NCBI GenBank assembly: GCA_023424355.1 | Contig: JAFAEA010000073.1 | Coordinates: 1-8,168, forward strand | Reading direction: 5' to 3' | Length of the DNA stretch: 8,168 bases | From: Chloroflexota bacterium | GTDB lineage: Bacteria; Chloroflexota; Chloroflexia; Thermomicrobiales; UBA6265 | Part shown: positions 1-6,606 of the stretch, one piece after another | Layout of the letters: each line of letters opens with the position of its first letter | Numbering within the stretch: the first letter of the stretch is position 1 | Made by a program: the position numbers and the translations under genes | The notes under the pieces: generated by a model | What the model was told of the DNA's origin: nothing | Database searches by the model: none | The model's input: only the letters and a program-made list of their open reading frames with translations

Positions 1-315
1 ATGGCCAGTGGCGTCTTCATTGTGCCGTTGCTGACAATGTCCGGATTGGTTGATATACACACCGCCATCGGCGCCAGCCTGATTTCAGTGATCGCGTGCT
101 CATGCTCGAGCGCACCGCATTTCCTCAAAGGTGGACTGGTGAACATCCGTCTCGCTGCGGTGTTGGAAATCGGCAGCACGGCCGGAGCCCTCACCGGTGT
201 GTTTCTGGCGGGGTTGCTGGAACCCGCAATTCTCTACTTGCTGTTTGCGGCGGTGATGATCGTCTCTGCATACCAAATGTTCGCGAATCGAAGCGTACAC
301 ACACGGGTACGCTAA
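1..315 (+). CDS. TauE/SafE-family membrane permease, first half (left-truncated, ends at an in-frame TAA)
   Basis: This is the N-terminal half of a TauE/SafE-type transporter, a polytopic inner-membrane family implicated in export or uptake of sulfite, sulfonates and other organic anions. The visible 104 residues are very hydrophobic. They open with SGVFIVPLL and continue with AIGASLISV at about 22-30, which match the family's glycine-rich GGGxxxVPLL motif and the following helix. Because that motif normally lies inside the protein, the ATG at base 1 is probably an internal codon and the true start lies left of the window. The frame ends at TAA 313-315 just after YQMFANRS. The same frame reopens at once and encodes the second half of the family, so full-length members would read straight through. 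The stop is therefore either a nonsense mutation or sequence error, or the split of a two-subunit transporter. The family is clear; the substrate cannot be read from the sequence. Confidence 0.8.
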   Translation: MASGVFIVPLLTMSGLVDIHTAIGASLISVIACSCSSAPHFLKGGLVNIRLAAVLEIGSTAGALTGVFLAGLLEPAILYLLFAAVMIVSAYQMFANRSVHTRVR

Positions 316-792
316 GTGGATTCTCGACCACTTTGGCAGCGGGAACTACGTCTGGACTCCACTACTCCGGCCACGGCGACGCTTTCCGCGCAATCTTATT
401 CAGTCGATCGGCTGCCATTGGGGGTGTCGTTGATGTACGGAGCTGGCGTTCTATCCGCATTGTTGGGCATCGGAAGCGGCGTGCTGAAGATTCCGGCAAT
501 GGATTCCGCATTGAGGTTGCCGATCAAAGTGTCATCGGCCACATCAAACTTCATGATCGGAGTAACCGCCACCGCTAGTGCAACAGCCTATTTCCTGCGC
601 GGCGATATCGATACCAGCGTCGCCGGGTCGGTCGCGCTCGGTTCTGTAGTGGGTTCGATTGCAGGAGCAAAACTGCTCTCGATTCTGCCAGCGCAACGAC
701 TCCGCGGTCTCTTCGTGGTCATCCTGCTGTTGCTGGCCATCCAAATGTTCCTGACCGGAATCGGCATCGATCTCGTGGGAGGTGGTTCATGA
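316..792 (+). CDS. TauE/SafE-family membrane permease, second half (GTG start directly after the stop)
   Basis: This is the C-terminal half of the same TauE/SafE permease, in the same frame and directly after TAA 313-315. The first possible start is GTG 316, but no clear Shine-Dalgarno lies upstream, so expression would need reinitiation or readthrough. Residues 1-34 look like the variable linker between the two transporter halves. Residues 37-60 carry the second glycine-rich motif, GIGSGVLKIPAMD, followed by LPIKVSSATSNFMIG and LRGDIDTSVAGSVALGS, all typical of the family. About four hydrophobic segments follow, ending near AIQMF. The half visibly repeats the first one: both contain G-SGV-x2-xP, then A/ATS, and both end in xxQMF. 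The TGA at 790-792 overlaps the ATG of the next gene, which indicates an intact operon downstream. It may be a functional half-protein or the back part of a pseudogene. Confidence 0.75.
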   Translation: MDSRPLWQRELRLDSTTPATATLSAQSYSVDRLPLGVSLMYGAGVLSALLGIGSGVLKIPAMDSALRLPIKVSSATSNFMIGVTATASATAYFLRGDIDTSVAGSVALGSVVGSIAGAKLLSILPAQRLRGLFVVILLLLAIQMFLTGIGIDLVGGGS

Positions 793-1079
793 CGGATCAG
801 CATCAATTGGAAACCGAACTCGGGTCGCTGCTGAAATATGGCACCATCATCTGCTCCGTCGTCATTCTGGCCGGCATCATCCAGGATCTGCTCGATTTCG
901 ATCTGGCTGGAATTCAATTGGTTTCCGTAGGAATCGTCGGCTTCATCCTGCTCCCGATTCTGCGTTTGCTCACCATGCTGAAGAGCTACCTCGCGGAGCG
1001 CGACCTCTCGATGATTCGTGTAGTGAGCATTGTTCTGGGTCTTGTATTTGTGGGTGCCATCGCGGGTCTGCTTTGGTAG
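789..1079 (+). CDS. DUF1634 small membrane protein
   Basis: This is a 96-residue integral membrane protein that matches DUF1634, a family commonly encoded beside TauE/SafE permeases. Its molecular role is unknown; an accessory subunit of the permease is an inference from this linkage. Three hydrophobic segments are visible, at about residues 16-34, 41-66 and 75-95. A basic and acidic stretch, KSYLAERD, sits before the third, as is usual for the family. Residues 1-14 are polar and probably cytoplasmic. The ATG overlaps the TGA of the permease by ATGA, so translation is probably coupled to the permease second half. The length is normal for the family and there is no sign of decay, which suggests that the upstream transporter was functional until recently or still is. 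Confidence 0.85.
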   Translation: MTDQHQLETELGSLLKYGTIICSVVILAGIIQDLLDFDLAGIQLVSVGIVGFILLPILRLLTMLKSYLAERDLSMIRVVSIVLGLVFVGAIAGLLW

Positions 1080-1090
1080 CCGCCGCAATC

Positions 1091-1120
1091 ATGGCACGCC
1101 ATCGGCCATCACCGTAGAAT
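1091..1120 (+). promoter_or_regulatory. Candidate sigma70-type promoter for the tRNA-Leu gene
   Basis: TAGAAT at 1115-1120 matches five of six bases of the -10 consensus. ATGGCA at 1091-1096 matches four of six bases of the -35 consensus, with an 18-bp spacer. Transcription would start roughly 10 bases before the mature tRNA 5' end at 1138. The placement fits, but the match is by eye only. Confidence 0.35.
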
Positions 1121-1137
1121 AGGCTCAGCACGACCTC

Positions 1138-1225
1138 GCCGGGTTGGTGAAATTGGCAGACACGCCAGACTTAGGATCTGGTGGCCGTAAAGGCTGTGCA
1201 GGTTCGAGTCCTGTACCCGGCACCA
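1138..1225 (+). tRNA. tRNA-Leu (anticodon TAG), 3' CCA encoded
   Basis: A complete class II tRNA can be folded. The acceptor stem pairs GCCGGGT (1138-1144) with ACCCGGC (1215-1221), followed by discriminator A1222 and an encoded CCA at 1223-1225. The D-arm has a GTG/CAC stem. The anticodon stem CCAGA/TCTGG encloses loop CTTAGGA, giving anticodon TAG at 1172-1174, which reads CUA and related leucine codons. A long variable arm forms on GCC/GGC, as expected for leucine. The T-arm GCAGG/CCTGT encloses TTCGAGT. The regulator-flavoprotein gene ends 24 bp downstream on the other strand, and no clear terminator is seen in the gap. Confidence 0.97.
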
Positions 1226-1248
1226 CCTCAAACAAGCAGGAATATGGC

Positions 1249-2904
1249 TCAACCAAGCCCGAGAGTTGCGCGGTGCTGCCACACGGAAATCACCGCCGTG
1301 GAGCCTTCGCCAACAGCAGTGGCTACACGCTTGCCCGATCCGTGACGCACATCACCAGCCGCAAAAACTCCCGAGGTGCTTGTTTCGAGGATAAATGGAT
1401 CCCGACCGCGATTCTTTCCAGAGGGTACGGCGTCCAAACCGGTGAGAATGAAGCCCTTTTCATCGCGCGCCACCTGTCCATCCAACCATTCGGTGTGTGG
1501 TTGGGCACCGATGAACACAAAGAGCGCGGCGGCTGGCACTGTTTCAGTCTCACCCGTTTTCGAATCCTTGAGCACCAATGATTCGAGATGATCGCTACCG
1601 ATCGCCTGTTCCACTCCGGAGTGATAGCGCACGTGGATATTTGGCGTGGCCAGGATCCGCTCAGTCAGGTAGTGCGACATGCCAGCGGAAAGCTCACCTC
1701 CACGCACAAGCAGGGTGACACTCTTACACACCGTGGAGAAATGCATCGCGGCCTGACCGGCGGAGTTCGCGCCACCTACGATGTACACATCCTCACCTGT
1801 TACTGCCGCTGTTTCCGTTGTGGCGGCTCCGTAATACACTCCTCGCCCGGTGAGCTCCTGGATTCCGGGAGCATCCAATCGACGATACGAAACGCCAGTG
1901 GCAATAATCACCGAAAGCGCGCGGACCTCGGAACCGTCGGATAGCGTGATGCCAATCGTGCCGGCATCGCATTGCATGCTCGTCACTTCCTGGGTGAGCA
2001 TGAAGGTCGCGCCAAAACGGCGGGCCTGAATCACGGCCCGGCGTGAGAGATCGGCCCCTGAGAGTCCGGAAGGGAAGCCGAGGTAGTTCTCGATTTTCGA
2101 GCTCATTCCGGCCTGCCCTCCGGAGGCTTCCCGCTCGATAACCACTGTGGAGAGGCCCTCGGAGGCACCATACACAGCCGCCGCCAGACCTGCCGGGCCA
2201 GCGCCCACGATGATGAGATCGTAAACCGGAACCTCTGAATGACCGAGCAGGCCCAACTTTTCGGCCACCTGCTGCAACGTTGGCATTACCTGCACTGTGC
2301 CATCTCCATACAAGAGAACGGGATATACATCGTCCGAATTGCCGGTCAGTTGCAGCAAATCACGCGCTTCACTATCAACCTCCACATCCAGCCACCTGTA
2401 CGGCACCTGATTTCTGGAGAGAAAATCACGGACATCATGTGATTCCGGCGACCAGCGATGTCCGATGAGGCGAAGTCCGTTGAACACAGGCGAGTAATCC
2501 GCCAACCAGTCATCCAAAAGATCATCGATGATTGGGAACAGGCGCTGCTCTGGCGGATCCCATGGTTTTACAAGGTAATGATCCAAATGTATTTCATTGA
2601 TTGCGGTGATCGCGGCATCGGTATCTGCATATGCAGTCAGGAGGGCTTTTTTGGCATCCGGAAAATACTGTTGTGATTCGATCAGGAGCTCTGTTCCGGT
2701 GATCCCTGGCATCCGTTGATCCACCAACATCAGCGCGACCACTTCGTTGGCAAGCTTCACCTGCCGTAGAACATCCAACGCCCGTTCGCCTGAATCTGCC
2801 CGGATGATTCTGAAGCGTTCACCAAACCCGTGGCGAAGATCGCGAGCAATGGCCTGAAGGACGTCATTGTCATCGTCTACGGTCAGAATGATTGGTTTTG
2901 CCAC
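1249..2904 (-). CDS. Response regulator receiver fused to a thioredoxin-like domain and a thioredoxin-reductase-like FAD oxidoreductase
   Basis: This is a 551-residue cytoplasmic fusion of the type usually named 'fused response regulator/thioredoxin-disulfide reductase'. Residues 1-125 form a receiver domain with acidic pocket D10-D12, phospho-acceptor D62 in LVDQRMPG, T90 and K113. Residues 140-220 resemble a thioredoxin or glutaredoxin fold (LRLIGHR, then VPYRWLDVE and YPVLLYGDG), but the active-site position reads WSPES, without cysteine. Residues 228-545 are a thioredoxin-reductase-like flavoprotein: FAD motif GAGPAG at 234-239, SGGQAG at 261-266, NAD(P)H motif GGANSAG at 377-383, and FAD-binding GDV near 517-519. 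The CxxC expected near 357-365 is replaced by YYGAATTET. The whole protein has only two cysteines, at 312 and 393, and they are not paired. The start is GTG, supported by GGAG 8 bases upstream. The divergent PAS histidine kinase is the likely phosphodonor. The family is clear; the reaction is unknown, and disulfide reduction by the usual mechanism looks unlikely. Confidence 0.92.
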   Translation of the reverse strand: MAKPIILTVDDDNDVLQAIARDLRHGFGERFRIIRADSGERALDVLRQVKLANEVVALMLVDQRMPGITGTELLIESQQYFPDAKKALLTAYADTDAAITAINEIHLDHYLVKPWDPPEQRLFPIIDDLLDDWLADYSPVFNGLRLIGHRWSPESHDVRDFLSRNQVPYRWLDVEVDSEARDLLQLTGNSDDVYPVLLYGDGTVQVMPTLQQVAEKLGLLGHSEVPVYDLIIVGAGPAGLAAAVYGASEGLSTVVIEREASGGQAGMSSKIENYLGFPSGLSGADLSRRAVIQARRFGATFMLTQEVTSMQCDAGTIGITLSDGSEVRALSVIIATGVSYRRLDAPGIQELTGRGVYYGAATTETAAVTGEDVYIVGGANSAGQAAMHFSTVCKSVTLLVRGGELSAGMSHYLTERILATPNIHVRYHSGVEQAIGSDHLESLVLKDSKTGETETVPAAALFVFIGAQPHTEWLDGQVARDEKGFILTGLDAVPSGKNRGRDPFILETSTSGVFAAGDVRHGSGKRVATAVGEGSTAVISVWQHRATLGLG

Positions 2905-3121
2905 CGTAAAATCTCCATTTCTGGCTACAGATCACACTGACTCTGGTGTCATCGTGGAAGAAGATTGAGGACTATCCAGATTGGATTTCTGCCAACGGAC
3001 GACCACGTTGCGTCTATGGTGCGTGAATTATGTTCATCGAATGTCATTTCTATGGACATAATACATCACCATTAGCGATTTTCGAGACTTCTGGTGCTAC
3101 TGTAAAAAAGCGTTATGAAGA

Positions 3122-3135
3122 GCTGATGCATCAGC
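3122..3135. repeat. Perfect 14-bp palindrome upstream of the histidine kinase
   Basis: GCTGATGCATCAGC is a perfect palindrome 38 bp before the preferred kinase start at 3174. It lies in the region shared by the two divergent signalling genes, so it could be an operator for a dimeric regulator. If the kinase starts at 3030 instead, it lies in coding sequence and is probably incidental. Neither local signalling gene has a DNA-binding domain, so any binder is encoded elsewhere. Confidence 0.3.
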
Positions 3136-3173
3136 CAATACAGCACGTGTTTCGCCTCTTGAAGGAACCTAAT

Positions 3174-4601
3174 ATGTCTCGGAACGAATCCCCAATAACA
3201 GATCCACGGCTCGCTGAAAGCGAAGATCGATATCGAGCAGTGATCGAAAACGCATCCGACATGATCCAGAGTGTGCGTCCAGACGGTTCATTTGAATTTG
3301 TGAATCCGGCCTGGCTTCGTGCGTTCGGCTACACAAATGAGGAAGTTGCATCACTCGGTATCTGGGATATCGTGCACCCTGATTCCATGGAACATTGCCA
3401 GGAACTGTTCGCGATCGCGATGAGAGGCGAGCCTATCGACTACATGGAAGCAATCTTCAAAACGAAAGATGGGCAACCACTTCCGGTAGAGGGCACCATA
3501 ACCTCCCGTTTTGTTGGCGATGAGATCGTTGCCACGCACGGATTCCTCAGAGATATCTCAGAGCGGATTCGATCACGAGAACTGGAAGAACGTAATATCC
3601 GCCTGGAGCAGGAACAACATGCCCGCTATCTGGAGAAGATGGCGGCACTCGGCAAACTCTCGGCGGGCCTCGCTCACGAACTCAACAATCCCGCGGCGGC
3701 TGTGCAGCGCGCAAGTGCCAGTATGCTCAGTACCCTCTCCTCGCGAGAATCGGCACTGCGAAGTCTGGCCGAACAAGGTCTCACCGCCTCCGAATGGCTG
3801 GTAATCGATGAGATCACTCGACTGGTAACTTCAGAAAGTCGCACGCGTGAGCACACAGGAATGCCCGCGTTGGACGTTGAGGAAGCATTGGAAATCTGGC
3901 TGGCAGATCACGGCATCACGAACTCGTGGGAACTCGCGCCAGAATTGGCAGAAGCGGGCCTGAACATTGAGTTGCTGGATCCATTAGCAGAAGCTCTCTC
4001 CGCCAACACCCTTGCGCCCGCACTTTGCTGGCTTCACGAAACGGCATCCATCTATGTATCCGTGAAAATCATTCAGCGAAGCAGCCATCGAATATCGGAG
4101 TTGGTAACCGCGATCAAGGGCTACTCCCATATGGACCGCGCCACAGAACAGTTGGTAGATGTTCACGAAGGGTTGGAAAACACACTCATCATCCTCGGAC
4201 ATCGCCTGCAGAACGTGGTGATCAAACGCGAATACAATCGTGAAATTCCAGAGGTTCGAGTGTTTGGCAACTCACTCAACCAGGTTTGGACAAATATTCT
4301 GGATAACGCGATCGATGCCATGGATGCCAAAGGCACAATAACTATTCGCACCCGACACAATGCAGACAACGTGGTGGTGGAGATCGAGGACACCGGCATA
4401 GGAATCTCACCCGGCGAACTTCCACGGATTTTTGAGCCTTTCTTCACCACAAAAGCTCAGGGATATGGAACCGGTCTCGGCCTGGACACTGCATGGAGAA
4501 TTGTGACCGAAGAGCATTGCGGCACCATCGAGGCAGAATCTGAACCCGGCAAGACGCTGTTCAGGGTTTCGGTTCCAATCACTATCGAATCGGAATCGTA
4601 G
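3174..4601 (+). CDS. PAS-domain sensor histidine kinase, partner of the regulator-flavoprotein
   Basis: This is a soluble-looking sensor kinase of 475 residues with no membrane segment, so it probably senses a cytoplasmic cue. Residues 18-130 are a PAS/PAC domain (YRAVIENASDMIQSV, then DGSFEFVNPAW and HGFLRDISERI). A coiled linker at 131-155 leads to the H-box LSAGLAHELNNPAA, with H168 as the likely phosphorylated residue. The catalytic domain has an N-box (NILDNAIDA, about 374-382), G1 box DTGIG at 406-410, F-box IFEPFFTTK and G2 box GTGLGL at 432-437. Between the H-box and the second dimerisation helix (RISELVTAIKGYS, 306-318) lie about 130 residues, longer than a usual hairpin. The frame is open back to ATG 3030. 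I prefer ATG 3174 because GAAGGA sits 7 bases before it, while 3030 has no ribosome site and the extra 48 residues match no domain. Divergence from the receiver-flavoprotein gene supports a cognate pair. Confidence 0.9.
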   Translation: MSRNESPITDPRLAESEDRYRAVIENASDMIQSVRPDGSFEFVNPAWLRAFGYTNEEVASLGIWDIVHPDSMEHCQELFAIAMRGEPIDYMEAIFKTKDGQPLPVEGTITSRFVGDEIVATHGFLRDISERIRSRELEERNIRLEQEQHARYLEKMAALGKLSAGLAHELNNPAAAVQRASASMLSTLSSRESALRSLAEQGLTASEWLVIDEITRLVTSESRTREHTGMPALDVEEALEIWLADHGITNSWELAPELAEAGLNIELLDPLAEALSANTLAPALCWLHETASIYVSVKIIQRSSHRISELVTAIKGYSHMDRATEQLVDVHEGLENTLIILGHRLQNVVIKREYNREIPEVRVFGNSLNQVWTNILDNAIDAMDAKGTITIRTRHNADNVVVEIEDTGIGISPGELPRIFEPFFTTKAQGYGTGLGLDTAWRIVTEEHCGTIEAESEPGKTLFRVSVPITIESES

Positions 4602-4702
4602 ATCGGCTCCGGGGCCCGAGTTTCGCCTAAAACAACTTCGCGGGTGTTCTGGTACGGTATCACCGTTCAAGAGTAGGCCGAACACTCCGAGGGATTCGAT
4701 CG

Positions 4703-5464
4703 ATGCACACCAACCAGACGTTCGAGGAACTGATCGAAATCGGCGCAAACGCCGATGTCACCGGCTGGGATTTTTCCTGGCTCGAGGGCCGGGCGACGGA
4801 AGAACGACCGTCGTGGGGATACGCGAAGCAGTTATCACAGCGACTGCAGTTGGCCACCGCATCACTTGATATTCAAACTGGCGGTGGCGAGGTACTGGCA
4901 GAAGCCCAAAGCTATCCGGCCATCGCAGTCGCCACGGAATCCTGGTCTCCAAATGTCGCAAAGGCTACTCGCCTCCTCCATCCGCGAGGTGTGGTGGTAG
5001 TTGCCGATCCCGATGAGCCGCCACTTCCATTTGCGGATGCCGCCTTCGATTTGGTGAGCAGTCGACACCCGGCCACGATCTGGTGGGAGGAAATCGCGCG
5101 GGTGCTGCAACCCGGTGGCACCTACTTCGCCCAGCACGTTGGGCCGGCCAGTGGATTTGAGCTCATCGAGTTCTTCCTCGGACCACTACCGCAGAACCGC
5201 CTCGGGCGACAACCGGATACCGAAACCGATGCGGCCCGGGCGGCCGGGCTCGAGATCGTCGATCTCCAAACCGCGAGACTGCGCATCGAGATCTTCGATA
5301 TCGCAGCGGTGGTGTATCTCCTTCGCAAGCTGATATGGTGGGTGCCTGATTTCTCGGTCGCGAAATATCACGATCGATTGAGAGAGCTTCACGAGCAGAT
5401 TCAACGTGATGGCGTATTTATCGCCCATTCATCCCGACATCTGATCGAAGCGCGAAAATCCTGA
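4703..5464 (+). CDS. Class I SAM-dependent methyltransferase
   Basis: This is a 253-residue cytoplasmic protein with a Rossmann-type methyltransferase core. Motif I is SLDIQTGGGEVL at about 54-65, a variant of the LDxGxGxG loop that binds S-adenosylmethionine. ATES at 77-80 probably ends the second strand, with the acidic residue contacting the ribose. LPFADAAFDLVSSRHP at 108-123 is the motif around strand 4. WEEIARVLQPGGTYFAQHVG at 128-147 is the usual 'xxxRVLxPGGxxxxQ' segment. The C-terminal third (IFDIAAVVYLLRKLIWWVP) matches a family of uncharacterised methyltransferases that I recall from actinobacteria and Chloroflexota; the substrate is unknown. ATG 4703 has GAGGG about 10 bases upstream. 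The gene lies 101 bp after the kinase on the same strand, so cotranscription is possible, but nothing in the product ties it to signalling. A strong hairpin follows its stop. Confidence 0.87.
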   Translation: MHTNQTFEELIEIGANADVTGWDFSWLEGRATEERPSWGYAKQLSQRLQLATASLDIQTGGGEVLAEAQSYPAIAVATESWSPNVAKATRLLHPRGVVVVADPDEPPLPFADAAFDLVSSRHPATIWWEEIARVLQPGGTYFAQHVGPASGFELIEFFLGPLPQNRLGRQPDTETDAARAAGLEIVDLQTARLRIEIFDIAAVVYLLRKLIWWVPDFSVAKYHDRLRELHEQIQRDGVFIAHSSRHLIEARKS

Positions 5465-5483
5465 ATTCACCCCCCAATGCAAT

Positions 5484-5515
5484 GAACGGGGAGCGGATTT
5501 CTCCGCTCCCCGTTC
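5484..5515. terminator. Perfect 14-bp hairpin between convergent genes, likely bidirectional terminator
   Basis: GAACGGGGAGCGGA at 5484-5497 pairs perfectly with 5502-5515 around a TTTC loop. It lies 20 bp after the methyltransferase stop and 18 bp before the end of the convergent secreted-protein gene. Neither side has a run of T, so it is not a canonical intrinsic terminator, but its position and stability favour a terminator or a 3'-end stabiliser for both transcripts. Confidence 0.65.
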
Positions 5516-5532
5516 GAGGTTCGAGTGAATCT

Positions 5533-6411
5533 CTAGACCACTTCGAAGGTCGAGACCATGCCGACCAATGCGTGTGGTGGCCCGCTGAAATTATCAGGAG
5601 CCATGCACATCGCACCATACGCTCCCGGAGCGAGATCCAGTTCCATCCAGATTTGCGCTCCGGGTGACATGATGCCGGAGGCAGCCACCAGGCCGTATCC
5701 CCCGGCTTCGAGATCGTCCGGATTCTCCGTGGTGAGGAAAAACTCCATGAGTTCATCAGGTGTAACCAGCTCCGGCATGCTGACCATCAAAATCTCGTGC
5801 CAGGTGTGCCCGAAATTGACGAGCGACCAGACTTGCTCGCCAGATGCAACCGGCTCTTCCAGTCCCAGGAACTCCATCTCGATCATGCCAACTTCGTGAT
5901 CGGCTCGCGGTGGTGGCACGCCCCACGGATCTCCAACAACCTCGAACATGGCTGGAGTCTGGTCGCCAAAAATGTTGACCGCCATGTAGGAACCGGGTTC
6001 GTAGTTGACGAATGCAGTAGCGCTTCCGCCAATTGGCGGGTAGTCCGGGATACCCGGGAAGTATTGGTCTCGCAATTCATCCGGGAATGGCGCGTCTTCC
6101 TGCGACATTGAAGCGAAGAGAGCGTCCATATCAATATCTTCCGGAAGTCGGAAGGTAAGGATGTGACCATCACCTGAAGACCCGTTCTCGAAAGTGACGT
6201 GATTGATTCCCGCCTGGATCTCGGCCGGGAAGATGATGTCTGTATCGTCGATACTCACGGTGATCTCGGGCGCTTCGCGGGATGGAGATGTTTCGTGACC
6301 ACTGTGCGGAGTTGCATCCTGCGCGAGGAGCAAGCCGCGTGGGTGGGCCAACGCAAACGACATGCTTGAAGCAATAACCAGGTTTCGGCGATTGATGCGG
6401 TTGACGTGCAT
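5533..6411 (-). CDS. Secreted protein with two cupredoxin-like repeats, second with a type 1 copper-like ligand set
   Basis: This is a 292-residue exported protein of no named family that I recognise. Residues 1-30 are a signal peptide with an arginine pair in NRRNLVIAS, resembling a Tat signal, and likely cleavage near LLLA/QDATP. A short polar linker precedes two related beta-rich repeats, at about 50-159 and 176-292. Each has a strand, AG/SG turn, 'V-x-FxN' or 'LVNFG', a histidine (H83 in GHILTF, H205 in WHEILM), an acidic helix (DMDALF, PDELMEFF), then PG-x-Y and a final FEVV strand. Repeat 2 ends C269-x10-H280-x4-M285. With H205 this resembles the His-Cys-His-Met site of cupredoxins. Repeat 1 lacks the Cys, second His and Met set. 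A periplasmic or extracellular copper or electron-transfer role is an inference. The ATG has a strong AAAGGAGA ribosome site. The neighbouring methyltransferase is convergent and the FAD oxidoreductase divergent, so it is probably transcribed alone. Confidence 0.78.
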   Translation of the reverse strand: MHVNRINRRNLVIASSMSFALAHPRGLLLAQDATPHSGHETSPSREAPEITVSIDDTDIIFPAEIQAGINHVTFENGSSGDGHILTFRLPEDIDMDALFASMSQEDAPFPDELRDQYFPGIPDYPPIGGSATAFVNYEPGSYMAVNIFGDQTPAMFEVVGDPWGVPPPRADHEVGMIEMEFLGLEEPVASGEQVWSLVNFGHTWHEILMVSMPELVTPDELMEFFLTTENPDDLEAGGYGLVAASGIMSPGAQIWMELDLAPGAYGAMCMAPDNFSGPPHALVGMVSTFEVV

Positions 6412-6606
6412 TTATTGTCTCCTTTTACTGTTGCGTACTCAAAAGAGATTCAGGATTTCCGTAGTTCCAACCCTGCACCCCGCCGTTTTTCTCGCTCGCT
6501 GAAGTCCGAGCCTCAGAATCTGTCACCATTTTCTCTATGGGGGTTGCGTGGGGTCGGATGCCTATACCTTACGCATGATGTCTCTCTCATGACTCCGGGA
6601 TTCCCT

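Noticed and set aside
96..578. A 160-codon plus-strand frame that bridges the permease stop codon
   Set aside because: It is in another frame from the permease and rich in Arg, Gly and Ser, typical of shadow frames. The membrane-protein signal is continuous in frame 1 on both sides of the stop.
588..1088. A 166-codon minus-strand frame opposite the permease and DUF1634
   Set aside because: It is antisense to two recognisable membrane proteins, and its Gln-, Arg- and Asp-rich composition is what reversed hydrophobic codons produce.
1144..1581. A 145-codon plus-strand open frame running through the tRNA
   Set aside because: It begins inside the tRNA-Leu gene and then runs antisense to the regulator-flavoprotein. 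It has no family resemblance or ribosome site.
3008..3062. Possible sigma70 promoter between the divergent signalling genes (TTGCGT at 3008, CATAAT at 3057)
   Set aside because: The spacing between these hexamers is wrong, and no better-spaced pair is convincing, so no promoter is called although one must exist nearby.
4654..4666. Small dyad ACGGT-ATC-ACCGT before the methyltransferase start
   Set aside because: Five-base arms are common by chance, and no promoter elements around it support an operator.
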